Both the position numbers and the translations under genes were made by a program. DNA of 43,391 nucleotides. It comes from Actinomycetes bacterium (GTDB lineage Bacteria > Actinomycetota > Acidimicrobiia > Acidimicrobiales > RAAP-2). The notes below the pieces were generated by a model. It saw nothing but the letters and a program-made list of their open reading frames with translations, searched no databases and was not told the origin of the DNA. Numbering within the stretch: the first letter of the stretch is position 1; the number at the start of each line of letters is the position of its first letter. The stretch lies in assembly GCA_021826655.1 (NCBI GenBank), contig JAKAZC010000001.1, forward strand, positions 1 to 43,391, given 5' to 3'. Below, one piece after another: positions 1 through 8,178 of the stretch.

Positions 1-186
1 GATCTTCTCCAGGTGGTTGATGCAGCGCAGGAAGGTGCTCTTGCCGGACCCCGACGGGCCGATGAGACAGAGCACCTCGCCTCGTCCGACAGTCATGTCG
101 ATGCCCTTGAGCACTTCGAGACGGCCGTAGGCCTTGTGGACCGCGCGCGCCTCGACCATGGGCCGTGGGCCCGCCGGTGCGTTCAC
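1..186 (-). CDS. Polar amino-acid ABC transporter ATP-binding protein (5' part only)
   Basis: This is the first 62 codons of an ABC ATPase of the GlnQ/HisP type; the rest lies beyond base 1. Visible are an N-terminal beta-strand region (VHKAYGRLEVLKGIDMTV) and an intact Walker A, GPSGSGKST, followed by FLRCINHLEKI, the wording typical of polar amino-acid importers. I place the start at GTG 186, which overlaps the permease stop in a GTGA junction; ATG 159 in the same frame is an alternative and gives a more usual length before the first strand. It is the last visible gene of the receptor-permease-ATPase operon and would power import from the cytoplasmic side. The substrate cannot be read from this fragment. 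Confidence 0.9.
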   Translation of the reverse strand, partial: MNAPAGPRPMVEARAVHKAYGRLEVLKGIDMTVGRGEVLCLIGPSGSGKSTFLRCINHLEKI

Positions 187-1205
187 ATCGCCCCTTCGTG
201 GTGGAGTGGGACGTCGCGGGCGACGGCCGGAGCCGGGACGGTGGGCTGGCGGCGGACCGTCTGGCGCATCCGCTGGAACGGTGTGGGCGGGAGTTGACGG
301 GTCGAGCCCCGGGCGTAGTGACGCTCCACGTAGTACTGGCCGACGGTCATGATGGAGGTGAAGAACAGGTACCAGAGGCTGGCCACCATGAGGAGCGGCA
401 CCACCTGGTAGGTGGTGGAGGCGATGCTCTGGGCGGCCTGGAAGAGATCGACGACCGCGATGGTCGAGACGAGGGACGTCGTCTTGAGCATCGAGATCGT
501 CTCGTTGCCGGTCGGGGGGATGATGACCCGCATCGCCTGGGGCAGGATGATCCTACGGAGCGTCTGGCGCTTGGAGAGGCCGAGACTGGCGGCGGCCTCG
601 GCCTGTCCCTCGTCGACCGAGATGATGCCGGCCCGGACGATCTCGGCCATGTAGGCGCCCTCGTTGAAGCTGAGTCCGAGAGCGCCGGCCACGAACGCGG
701 TGATCAGCGTGTTCGAGTTGAAGGTGAGCAGCGCCGTCCCGAACGGGACGCCCAGGTTCAGATGCTGGTATAGGTAGGCGATCCCGTCGTACCAGAAGAA
801 GAGCTGGACGAGGACGGGCGTTCCCCGGAAGAACCAGATGTACACCCACGCGGCACTGGAGAGGAGTCGGCTGGGCGACAGCCGCATGACCGCGAGCACG
901 ATGCCGATGACGACGCCCGCGACCATGGCGATCACGGTGAGCTCCAGCGTCACGACGATGCCCCGCAGGATGGGGGCCGCGAACAGGTAGTGGCCGACCA
1001 CACCCCACTGGAACCTGCCTTCGCGGACCCCGCCACGGGTCACGTGCGAGAACAGCAGTGTGTTCGCCAGCATCGCCAGCAGCACGAGGACGACCGCGCT
1101 GGCAACCCAGCGCCACGGATGGCGCACGGGGACGATCTTCATGGTCGACGGGTCCCGGCCCTGTCGCCCGTCAGCGACGCGCTGCGGTCCGGGAGTGTCC
1201 GTCAT
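183..1205 (-). CDS. Polar amino-acid ABC transporter permease
   Basis: Inner-membrane permease of the His/Glu/Gln/Arg/opine family, 340 aa. After a hydrophilic N-terminus, the first membrane helix lies at about residues 33-53. An N-terminal motif and several further helices follow, then the EAA loop (EAAASLGLSKRQTLRRIILPQ) that docks on the ATPase, and last helices near residues 240-290. The C-terminal 40 residues are polar and Pro/Arg-rich. I chose ATG 1205, downstream of the receptor-gene stop; the reading frame stays open further upstream, but that would overlap the receptor gene. ATG 1142 is a second candidate. The stop overlaps the ATPase GTG. One permease gene with no second partner is visible, so a homodimer is likely. 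Confidence 0.9.
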   Translation of the reverse strand: MTDTPGPQRVADGRQGRDPSTMKIVPVRHPWRWVASAVVLVLLAMLANTLLFSHVTRGGVREGRFQWGVVGHYLFAAPILRGIVVTLELTVIAMVAGVVIGIVLAVMRLSPSRLLSSAAWVYIWFFRGTPVLVQLFFWYDGIAYLYQHLNLGVPFGTALLTFNSNTLITAFVAGALGLSFNEGAYMAEIVRAGIISVDEGQAEAAASLGLSKRQTLRRIILPQAMRVIIPPTGNETISMLKTTSLVSTIAVVDLFQAAQSIASTTYQVVPLLMVASLWYLFFTSIMTVGQYYVERHYARGSTRQLPPTPFQRMRQTVRRQPTVPAPAVARDVPLHHEGAM

Positions 1206-1233
1206 CGGCCCGGTCGGCGATCCCCGCCGGGCC

Positions 1234-2187
1234 TCAGCTGGTGGCGCCGTTGACGGTGGCCGTGGTGACGGCACCGGACTGCACGCCCCACTTGACCAGG
1301 ATCTGGTGGTAGACCCCGTTGGAGATCAGCAGGTTGACGGCTGCGGCCACCGGGGCGGCCATGCCGTTCCCCTTCGGCAGTGCCAGGCCGTAGGGGGCCG
1401 GGGCGTAGGCGGTCCCGCTCAGCTGGAACACGCCGTTGGAGTTGGCGACGATGTAGGCGGCCACGGGCGAGTCGGCGAACCCGGCGTCGGCCCGTCCGCT
1501 GGACACGGCCACGTTGGCGTCCGTCTGGGTGCTGAACACCAGGATGTTGGCCTTCGGTTTCCCCGAGGCCACGCACTTGGCGGCCTGTGTCTTGGCGTCG
1601 GTCTCCTCGGTGGTGCCGCTCTCGACGGCGATCGAGTGACCGCAGATGACGCTGATGTCGTTGAACACGAGTGAGCTACCGGACTTCACGTAGAACGACT
1701 CACCCGCGCTGAAGTAGGTGACGAAGTCGACGACCTTCTGACGGGCGAGTGTGTCGGTGAACGACGATGCGCCCATGCCGTACTTTCCGGAGACGATGCC
1801 CGGGATGATGGTGTCGAAGGTGGCGTTCACCAGCTTGGCCTTCAGGCCCAGCGTCTGGGTGATCGCGTTGGTGAGGTCGGCGTCCATGCCCACGATGGTG
1901 CTGCCGTCGGGTGCGACGAACTCGTTCGGCGGGTAGGTGGCGTCCATGGCCACGGTGATCGTTCCGGACGCCTTGATCGGGGCCGGCACCGTCGCCGCGA
2001 TGGCCGCGTCGGCCGGCTGGGTCGGGATCACCGTGGTCGGGATGGGCGGCGCCGTGGTCGTGGTGGTCGCCGGCGCCGCGGTGGTGGTGGAACTACTCGA
2101 GCTGCTGGAACAGGCGGAGGCCACGACGGCCAGCGTGCCGAGTGCCACGGCCGCCGCCGTCTTCATGCCCCGAGTCGTTGTTCGCAT
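1234..2187 (-). CDS. Amino-acid ABC transporter substrate-binding lipoprotein
   Basis: Extracytoplasmic solute receptor of the SBP_bac_3 type, 317 aa. The N-terminus is a lipoprotein signal peptide with a lipobox (VVASAC, Cys26). A Ser run and a Thr/Ala/Pro linker of roughly 50 residues follow. The folded domain starts near residue 72 (SGTITVAMDATYPPNEFV) and shows the family phrases IVGMDADLTNAI, MGASSFTDTLAR and GRADAGFADSPVAAY. A good ribosome site (GGAGGATCACCG) precedes ATG 2187. It lies 28 bp upstream of the permease and heads the importer operon. The family binds polar or acidic amino acids; the exact ligand is not readable. Confidence 0.92.
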   Translation of the reverse strand: MRTTTRGMKTAAAVALGTLAVVASACSSSSSSSTTTAAPATTTTTAPPIPTTVIPTQPADAAIAATVPAPIKASGTITVAMDATYPPNEFVAPDGSTIVGMDADLTNAITQTLGLKAKLVNATFDTIIPGIVSGKYGMGASSFTDTLARQKVVDFVTYFSAGESFYVKSGSSLVFNDISVICGHSIAVESGTTEETDAKTQAAKCVASGKPKANILVFSTQTDANVAVSSGRADAGFADSPVAAYIVANSNGVFQLSGTAYAPAPYGLALPKGNGMAAPVAAAVNLLISNGVYHQILVKWGVQSGAVTTATVNGATS

Positions 2188-2283
2188 CGGTGATCCTCCA
2201 CGTTCGTGCTGGCCGAGAGGCCCAAGTGTGCCACGCGGACAACCGGGGTGCCGATTTCGCGGTGCGATCGGGGGACCGGCGCG

Positions 2284-2319
2284 GAACCCCCGGCCGTCGC
2301 GAGGAACGGCCGGGGGTTC
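2284..2319 (-). terminator. Strong inverted repeat after the cytochrome b operon
   Basis: A 13-bp perfect inverted repeat (GAACCCCCGGCCG at 2284-2296 and its complement at 2307-2319) with a 10-nt loop starts 25 nt after the stop of the cytochrome b C-terminal gene. There is no T-run, which is usual for high-GC actinobacterial terminators. It would stop transcripts of the operon before they enter the amino-acid receptor gene. Confidence 0.65.
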
Positions 2320-2343
2320 GTGTGCCGTGGTTCCGGAGGAGGC

Positions 2344-3390
2344 TCAGCCCGGGAGGGTGACCGGTTCCGGTGCCGACCCCTCCGCCTGCGGGGGGCTGCC
2401 CGACGTGGATCCGGAGCCGGTGCGTTCCTCGACCTCCCGGTAGTGGTTGCGCCAGATCAGCCGGTAGATGCGGGTCCACCGGGGGATCGACCGCAGTCCG
2501 GGGATGAACGGCACAAGTGCCAACAGCGCGGTCAGGCCGATCATGAACGCGAAGACCAGGATGTCACCGTTGTCCGAGGTGTTGGCCGGGGGGATCTGGT
2601 ACCACATGGTGTACAGCCAGAGCCACGCCTGTCCCGGATACTGGCCGGTCTCGTTCATCATCCCCCACTGGTCCCCGCTCAGGTGCTGAGCGGAGGCGAG
2701 GTTGGCCAGGTACTGGCCGTCGGCGATGAAGAGCAGCGGCTTGGTGTAGTCCGTCCCGTAGAACTGCTGGGAGCTGAGCAATGCGCCGTCGAGGGCGCCG
2801 CTACGGGCCATCGACGTGAGTCCCGCGATGATCGTCCCGACCGGCCCGTAGTCACCCGACGGCACCGCCAACTGGCCGTTGGTGAACGTGGCCTTGGCCA
2901 CGGCCTTCTCGTACGCCGCGGTCCAGGTGGCCTGCTGGGTGGGGGAGGCGGCCCGGTACTCGGCCACCGCCGCCTGCACCTGGGGATCGTTGGGGAGGGT
3001 CGTCAGCGGACCGAGGACGTAGTCCTGTGCGGTGTCGATCGGGTGGTGGACGCCCAGCCACTTGCCGGGCGAGATCGGCCCGATGGACTGGGCATCGCCG
3101 TTGAGGTTGTACGGCGGACCGTAGGTGGCGGTCCCGCTGGTGCCGTCGAGCTCGGTGATGGCGGTTGCGGCGAAGTCCACCGCGTCCGCTGTCGACCAGG
3201 ACTTGAGTGTCACCGGCTTGTCATCGGGGGATCCGAAGAGGATCGCCAGCCCGGTGACCAGCACGACCACCACGAGGAGGGCGACCAGGAACTCCTTGGC
3301 GAGGTCGTAGGGCTCGTAGCGGCCGTGCCAGACCGTTGCGTCCCGGTCCTGGACGAACCTCTTGGGCTTCCTGTGGGTGTCGGCACTCAT
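2344..3390 (-). CDS. Cytochrome b C-terminal (subunit IV-like) protein with a large external insertion
   Basis: A 348-aa membrane protein coupled by an ATGA overlap to the cytochrome b N-terminal gene, so it is the likely subunit IV-like half of a split quinol:cytochrome c oxidoreductase. One membrane helix lies at about residues 33-53 (EFLVALLVVVVLVTGLAILF). About 210 residues without a clear membrane segment follow, and then a second helix near residues 275-300 (DILVFAFMIGLTALLALVPFIPGL) with an amphipathic tail (IPRWTRIYRLIW). The start FVQDRDATVWHGRYEPYDLAKEF resembles subunit IV/QcrB C-terminal domains. I see no CxxCH haem c motif or Rieske motif in the insertion. Function is inferred mainly from context; confidence in the family is moderate. 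Confidence 0.75.
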   Translation of the reverse strand: MSADTHRKPKRFVQDRDATVWHGRYEPYDLAKEFLVALLVVVVLVTGLAILFGSPDDKPVTLKSWSTADAVDFAATAITELDGTSGTATYGPPYNLNGDAQSIGPISPGKWLGVHHPIDTAQDYVLGPLTTLPNDPQVQAAVAEYRAASPTQQATWTAAYEKAVAKATFTNGQLAVPSGDYGPVGTIIAGLTSMARSGALDGALLSSQQFYGTDYTKPLLFIADGQYLANLASAQHLSGDQWGMMNETGQYPGQAWLWLYTMWYQIPPANTSDNGDILVFAFMIGLTALLALVPFIPGLRSIPRWTRIYRLIWRNHYREVEERTGSGSTSGSPPQAEGSAPEPVTLPG

Positions 3391-4109
3391 GCCTGCACCT
3401 CCACTCCGATCGCGACCTCGGCGTCCCCGCCGGGGGTCTCGTTCCTGGCGGCGAAGGGTGTCACCACGCCACGCAGGCGGACCATGAGGACGTGGATCCC
3501 GACCAGGGCGACCACGCACAGGGGCAGGAGGACGATGTGCCACATCAGCATCTGCCCGAAGTTCGTCACGTTGAAGATGGCGCCCGCCCCGGTCGAGTTG
3601 ATGCCGTCCTTGGCCTGGGTGCTGATCCACTGGGAGTCGAAGTTCTGCTGGGACAGGTAGCCGGTGAAGGCCGCCCCGACCGAGATCAGGAAGGTGACGA
3701 CCCCGGTGATCCAGGTGGCCTTGCGCTTGCCCCGCCAGGCGGCCATGAAGAACTTGCCCCACAGGTGCACGACCATGGCGAAGAAGAACACCTCGACGGA
3801 CCACAGGTGCAGTGAGTTGACGAACAGTCCGGTCGACGACACGTGCCACCAGTTCGGCCCGAAGACGGCCAGGACGAACCCGGTAGCGATGACGACCATG
3901 AGGGCGGCGATGGTGGTCACCCCGAACACGTAGATCCAGGAGGCCACGTAGGCGGGTTGGCGGTCCGGGAGCATCCGTTGCGGCGGCAGGGCCTCGGTGG
4001 CGGCGTTCCGGATCTTCGCGGTCCACTGGTCGGCGTCCTCGGGCCGGCCGGCCGCCTTGTCCAGGTCGGCCTGGTCCGGGCGCTGCGCCTTCGGGTCGAC
4101 GACGGTCAT
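3387..4109 (-). CDS. Cytochrome b N-terminal domain protein (PetB/QcrB type)
   Basis: Di-haem cytochrome b core, 240 aa, four membrane helices. Two pairs of haem-ligand histidines are visible in the expected spacing: NSLHLWSVEVFFFAMVVH in the second helix and MWHIVLLPLCVVALVGIH in the fourth. The phrase GVVTFLISVGAAFTGYLS between them matches the conserved segment after helix C. The split organisation (this gene plus a separate C-terminal gene) resembles b6/subunit IV. It overlaps both neighbours by 4 bp, so the three genes are translationally coupled. It would oxidise menaquinol and pass electrons onward, but no Rieske or cytochrome c gene is visible here. Confidence 0.9.
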   Translation of the reverse strand: MTVVDPKAQRPDQADLDKAAGRPEDADQWTAKIRNAATEALPPQRMLPDRQPAYVASWIYVFGVTTIAALMVVIATGFVLAVFGPNWWHVSSTGLFVNSLHLWSVEVFFFAMVVHLWGKFFMAAWRGKRKATWITGVVTFLISVGAAFTGYLSQQNFDSQWISTQAKDGINSTGAGAIFNVTNFGQMLMWHIVLLPLCVVALVGIHVLMVRLRGVVTPFAARNETPGGDAEVAIGVEVQA

Positions 4110-4303
4110 CGGTCCCCTCCCTTGTTCTTATGGGTCTTGAAGGGGATTAGGACGGCGGCGAGGAACACGACGACCATCAGGATGATGACCGTCAGGTTTC
4201 CGTACGACATCTGGATGAAGCCCCAGTGGATGTAGCTCCCGGGATGGTTCAGATCGATCAGGCTTCCGAACAGCGTCCCGAACACGAGTGCGATTGCTTG
4301 CAT
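4106..4303 (-). CDS. Small single-helix membrane protein, first gene of the cytochrome b operon
   Basis: A 65-aa protein with a hydrophobic N-terminal segment, a polar middle (NHPGSYIHWGFIQMSYGN) and one clear membrane helix at about residues 37-54 (LTVIILMVVVFLAAVLIPF), ending in a basic tail. It begins with ATG 4303, preceded by AGGAGG-type bases at 4311-4316 (read on the minus strand), and its stop overlaps the cytochrome b ATG. I do not recognise a named family. Position and coupling suggest an accessory or assembly subunit of the cytochrome b complex. Confidence 0.75.
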   Translation of the reverse strand: MQAIALVFGTLFGSLIDLNHPGSYIHWGFIQMSYGNLTVIILMVVVFLAAVLIPFKTHKNKGGDR

Positions 4304-4471
4304 GGACGGACCTCCTGGGTTCGAGGCTACGGACGACCGGCCGCACCACGTAGGGCCGAAAGACCTTTGGCTCGGGGCCCTCCGTCACGGAATACCAGAT
4401 CAGGGGCATCGGTCGGCGCAATGGCGGTGCGCTCCGGCGTCGCCGGCACAGCCGGTGGGTAGGTTGTCCCG

Positions 4472-7183
4472 ATGACGACTCCCGGGCCGGACGCACTCGG
4501 CCGCGGCGTGGTGGTGGCATCCGGGGGCACCGTGCCCGCAGGCTGGGCCGGGCTACCCCGGGTCGTGGTCGGCGACGACGCCCTCGGCGACCCCGCCCCG
4601 GTGGTCGCCGTCCTGCACGCGGCCTGGCTGGCCCGCCGTCGCGTGGTGGTGGAGCTGGCGGCAGATCCCGTGGCGCTACGCGCACCCGAGCGCCACGCGG
4701 GACCGGTCCATGACCTGGCGCCGGGCTTCACCTTCTGGCGCGAACGACTCCACTTCCTCGTCTGGGCCAACACCTACGACGCGCGGTCCGGGGAGCCGGT
4801 CTGGTGGCACGGTCGCCGCGCTGCCCGCCTCCTGGCCGACGACGGCGTCACCGAGGGCGGACCCGCCGACGTGTCCGGATCCGACGGCAGTTCCTGGTGG
4901 ATCGACGGCGGGCCGCCCGACGTGTCCGGACCCCTCGAGGGGGCGGGCGTCGCCCACCGTTGGGGGACCGAGGCCGGGCGCCTGCTCGCGTCCGTGGACC
5001 GGCGTCACGGGGGCGACCTGGCCCCGGACCAGCTCGCCGCCGTGGAGCACCGGGCCGGGCCCGCCCGGGTGATCGCCCCGGCGGGCTCCGGGAAGACCCG
5101 GGTGTTGACCGAGCGGTTGCGACTGCTGGTCCGGCGGGGCAGCCATCCGGGGGTGGTGACCGCGCTCGCCTACAACACCCGGGCCGCCGACGAGTTGCGC
5201 GAGCGGGTGGCCGACGTGCTGGGCCCGGACGGCCCGCACGTGCGGACACTCAACAGTCTGGCCCTGAGGATCTGCAACGCCCACGGATCGTCGGGCCCGG
5301 TTCGGGTACTCGATGAGATCGGCGTGCGCGACCTGGTCGGGGAGGTGTTCGACGTGAAGCGCCAGGCCAACGCCGACACGACGGCCCCCTTCCTGGCCGC
5401 ACTCTCCCTCGTCCGGCTGGGACTGGTGACCCCGTCCGCCGCCGAGGAGGTCTACCCCGATGCGTCCGGGCTCGCCGACGGGTTCACCGCCTTCAGGGGC
5501 GTGCTGGCCGAGCGGGGCCAGGTCGACTTCGACGAGCAGATCTACCGGGCGATCGAGATCCTGGTGACCGACCCCACCGCCCGCTCCGCCGCCCAGGCCC
5601 GGTGCCGCCGGATGCTGGTCGACGAGTTCCAGGACCTGACGCCCGCCCACCTCCTGCTCATCCGGCTCCTGGTGGCACCCGGGTACGACTGCTTCGGGGT
5701 CGGTGACGACGACCAGGTGATCTACGGCTACACCGGTGCCACGCCCGAATTCCTCGTCGACTTCGCCGGTTATTTCCCGGGCGCCGCCGACCACCGGCTC
5801 GAGGTCAACTACCGCTGCCCACCGACCGTGGTCGACGCCACCCGGCACCTGCTTGGGTACAACCGGGCGCGGGTGGCCAAGACCATCCGGAGTCCCGAGG
5901 GACGCACCGACCCCGCCCCGGCCACCTCCGGACCCCTGACCGGCCGGGGCGCCGTCGTCGTCGAGCTGGCGCCGGCCGACTCCCTGGCCGGCCGGGCGGT
6001 CGAGATCGTGGACGCCTGGCGCGCCGCCGGTGTCGCGCCGTCCGACATCGCCATCCTGGCCCGGGTGAACGCCGCCCTCCTGCCGGTCCAGGTGGCCTGC
6101 CTCGAGTCCGACGTGCCGTGCACGACTCCGCTCACCACCCAGGTACTTGCCCGGACGGGGATCCGCACCGCGTTCGCCTACCTGCGGATCGGCAGCGACC
6201 CCGGCGCCATCCGGCGCGAGGACGTCCGGGACACGGTCCGGCGCCCGTCCCGGGGCATCGCCCCGATGGTGGTCGACATGATCACGGCGAGCCGCACCAC
6301 CTCGATCGCCGACATCCGGCGACTGGCCGGTCGCCTGTCCGGACGGGACGTACCGAAACTCCAGGCCTATGCCGACGACCTCGACGTGGTGGCCGAGGCG
6401 GCAGGACGGTCCACGGCCGACGCCCTGCGGGCGATCCGCCTGGGCATCGGACTGGACGCCACCCTCGACACCCTGGACGCCTCACGAGCCGGTGCCGACC
6501 GTTCGACCCACGCGGACGATCTCGCTGCCCTGGAATCGCTGGCCTCCTTCCATCCCGAGGCGGCCACCTTCGCCGGGTGGTTGCGGGAGGTGCTCATCCG
6601 TCCCCCTGTGTCCGGCCCCGTTGTCGAACTGGCCACGGTGCACCGGATCAAGGGCAAGGAGTGGGGGCACGTCCTGGTGGTGGGCGCGTCCGCAGGGCTG
6701 TTCCCCCACCGGCTGAGCGAGGATGTCGAGGGAGAGCGCCGGGTCTTCCACGTGGCCTTGACCCGTGCCGGCACCCAGGTGGTGGTGCTGGCCGACCGGG
6801 AGGCCCCGTCGCCCTTCCTCGGCGAGCTCGACGGGACGGCCCCGCACGTGGCCCCCGCGCCGCGCCGGCTCCCCCCGGGCACCACCGGGGGTCGGGGCGG
6901 GGGCAGGAGTGCCGACCGGACCGGCTCCGCACGGGTCCCGACAGCCCCCGCCGGTCCGGGTGAGGCGGCGTTGCGCACCTGGCGGACGTCGGTGGCCCGC
7001 TCGGACGGAGTGCCCGCCTACGTGGTGCTGAACGACAAGGAACTGGTGGGCATCGCCGAACGGGACCCGGACACCCTGGCCGCGCTGGGTCGGTGCCGGG
7101 GCATGGGCCCGATCCGGCTCGAGCGGTGGGGCGACGAGATCCTCGCCGTCCTGGACGGCGCCCGGGGGACGGCCACGGGCTGA
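4472..7183 (+). CDS. UvrD/PcrA-type superfamily 1 helicase with HRDC tail and novel N-terminal region
   Basis: A 903-aa DNA helicase. The SF1 motifs are complete: Walker A APAGSGKT at about residues 202-209, motif II VDEFQD, motif III GDDDQVIYGYTGA, motif IV-like LEVNYRCP, motif V VHRIKGKEWGHV and motif VI VALTRA. The last 70 residues (VLNDKELVGIAE through LERWGDEIL) read as an HRDC domain, the arrangement of mycobacterial UvrD2. Unlike UvrD2, about 185 residues precede the helicase core. They contain no motif I recognise and carry an internal in-frame repeat (P-A/P-DVSG). ATG 4472 lies behind a weak ribosome site. The likely role is DNA repair or replication-fork processing. It is divergent from the cytochrome b operon. 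Confidence 0.88.
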   Translation: MTTPGPDALGRGVVVASGGTVPAGWAGLPRVVVGDDALGDPAPVVAVLHAAWLARRRVVVELAADPVALRAPERHAGPVHDLAPGFTFWRERLHFLVWANTYDARSGEPVWWHGRRAARLLADDGVTEGGPADVSGSDGSSWWIDGGPPDVSGPLEGAGVAHRWGTEAGRLLASVDRRHGGDLAPDQLAAVEHRAGPARVIAPAGSGKTRVLTERLRLLVRRGSHPGVVTALAYNTRAADELRERVADVLGPDGPHVRTLNSLALRICNAHGSSGPVRVLDEIGVRDLVGEVFDVKRQANADTTAPFLAALSLVRLGLVTPSAAEEVYPDASGLADGFTAFRGVLAERGQVDFDEQIYRAIEILVTDPTARSAAQARCRRMLVDEFQDLTPAHLLLIRLLVAPGYDCFGVGDDDQVIYGYTGATPEFLVDFAGYFPGAADHRLEVNYRCPPTVVDATRHLLGYNRARVAKTIRSPEGRTDPAPATSGPLTGRGAVVVELAPADSLAGRAVEIVDAWRAAGVAPSDIAILARVNAALLPVQVACLESDVPCTTPLTTQVLARTGIRTAFAYLRIGSDPGAIRREDVRDTVRRPSRGIAPMVVDMITASRTTSIADIRRLAGRLSGRDVPKLQAYADDLDVVAEAAGRSTADALRAIRLGIGLDATLDTLDASRAGADRSTHADDLAALESLASFHPEAATFAGWLREVLIRPPVSGPVVELATVHRIKGKEWGHVLVVGASAGLFPHRLSEDVEGERRVFHVALTRAGTQVVVLADREAPSPFLGELDGTAPHVAPAPRRLPPGTTGGRGGGRSADRTGSARVPTAPAGPGEAALRTWRTSVARSDGVPAYVVLNDKELVGIAERDPDTLAALGRCRGMGPIRLERWGDEILAVLDGARGTATG
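4856..4930 (+). repeat. In-frame direct repeat inside the helicase N-terminal region
   Basis: Two 24-nt near-identical copies at 4856-4879 and 4907-4930, exactly 51 nt (17 codons) apart, encode GGPADVSG and GGPPDVSG. The spacing keeps frame, so this looks like an internal duplication in the low-complexity linker before the helicase core. Confidence 0.6.
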
Positions 7184-7186
7184 TGG

Positions 7187-7206
7187 GCCGGCCGGGGCGC
7201 CGGCCG
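7187..7206. terminator. Possible GC hairpin after the helicase gene
   Basis: GGCCGGC (7187-7193) pairs with GCCGGCC (7200-7206) across a 6-nt loop, 4 bases after the helicase stop. It is short and lies in very GC-rich sequence, so it may be chance. Confidence 0.3.
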
Positions 7207-7277
7207 TCCGGCCTACGATGACCGGAGCCCGAGGGCCGGAATCCACCCGGCCCGACCGCCACTCCCAGGAGGGCCTC

Positions 7278-8153
7278 ATGGAACTCGGCATCCACTTCGC
7301 CAACTTCACCCTGCCCGGCGGACCCGAGGCGATCGGGTCCGTGCTGGCCGACACCGCCCGGGCCGCCGAGGAGGCCGGCTGTACGACGTTCACCCTCATG
7401 GACCACTACTTCCAGATGGAGCAGTTCGCCGACCGGCGCGATCCCATGCTCGAGGGATACACGGCGCTCGGGTTCCTGGCCGGGCGGACCGAGCGGATCC
7501 GGCTCGGCCTGCTGGTCACCGGTGTCACCTATCGGCACCCGGGCCTGCTGGCCAAGATCGTCACCACCCTCGACGTGGTGTCGGGGGGAAGGGCCCAGCT
7601 CGGGATCGGTGCCGCATGGTACGAGCGCGAGCACCTCGGATACGGGGTGCCCTTCCCCCCGCTGTCCGAGCGGTTCGGGCGGCTCGAGGAGACCCTGCAG
7701 ATCTGCCACCAGATGTGGAGCGACGACGACGGCCCGTTCGACGGGACCTACTACCAGCTCGCCGAGACCATCTGCTCGCCCCGTCCGGTCAGCAGCCCCC
7801 GCCCGCGGATCCTGGTGGGCGGCAGCGGCGAGCGGAAGACCCTCCGGTTGGTCGCCCGCTACGCCGATGCCTGCAACCTGTTCGGCACCGAGCAGGCCGA
7901 GGTCGTCCGGAAGCTCGAGGTCCTGGATCGCCACTGCGCCGACGCCGACCGGGACCCCGCCGAAATCCAGCGGACGGTCCTGGGCATGTCCGATCCACTG
8001 GTCGACGAGGACGGCTTCCTCGCCACCATGGAGTCGTACGCGGCGCTGGGGATCGAGCTGGTCGAGGTGATGCCACTGGTCGACGACCCGGTGTCGTGGG
8101 CCCGCCGGCTCGGCGACCGGATCGTGCCCCGCCTGGCCGACCTCGGGTCCTGA
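7278..8153 (+). CDS. LLM-class (F420-dependent type) oxidoreductase
   Basis: A 291-aa TIM-barrel flavin-type oxidoreductase of the luciferase-like superfamily. It opens with MELGIHFANFTLPGG and shows the family phrases RIRLGLLVTGVTYRHPGLLAKIVTTLDVVSGGRAQLGIGAAW, split here only by normal sequence, and RILVGGSGERKTLRLVARYAD. These are the wording of actinobacterial F420-dependent members, although cofactor choice (F420 or FMN) cannot be proved from sequence. ATG 7278 is supported by AGGAGGG at 7268-7274; the frame is open 20 codons further up but without a ribosome site. It runs convergent to the P450 gene, 25 bp apart. The substrate is unknown. Confidence 0.9.
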   Translation: MELGIHFANFTLPGGPEAIGSVLADTARAAEEAGCTTFTLMDHYFQMEQFADRRDPMLEGYTALGFLAGRTERIRLGLLVTGVTYRHPGLLAKIVTTLDVVSGGRAQLGIGAAWYEREHLGYGVPFPPLSERFGRLEETLQICHQMWSDDDGPFDGTYYQLAETICSPRPVSSPRPRILVGGSGERKTLRLVARYADACNLFGTEQAEVVRKLEVLDRHCADADRDPAEIQRTVLGMSDPLVDEDGFLATMESYAALGIELVEVMPLVDDPVSWARRLGDRIVPRLADLGS

Positions 8154-8178
8154 GCCCGGACCTGGCGGGCGGCGTCGG

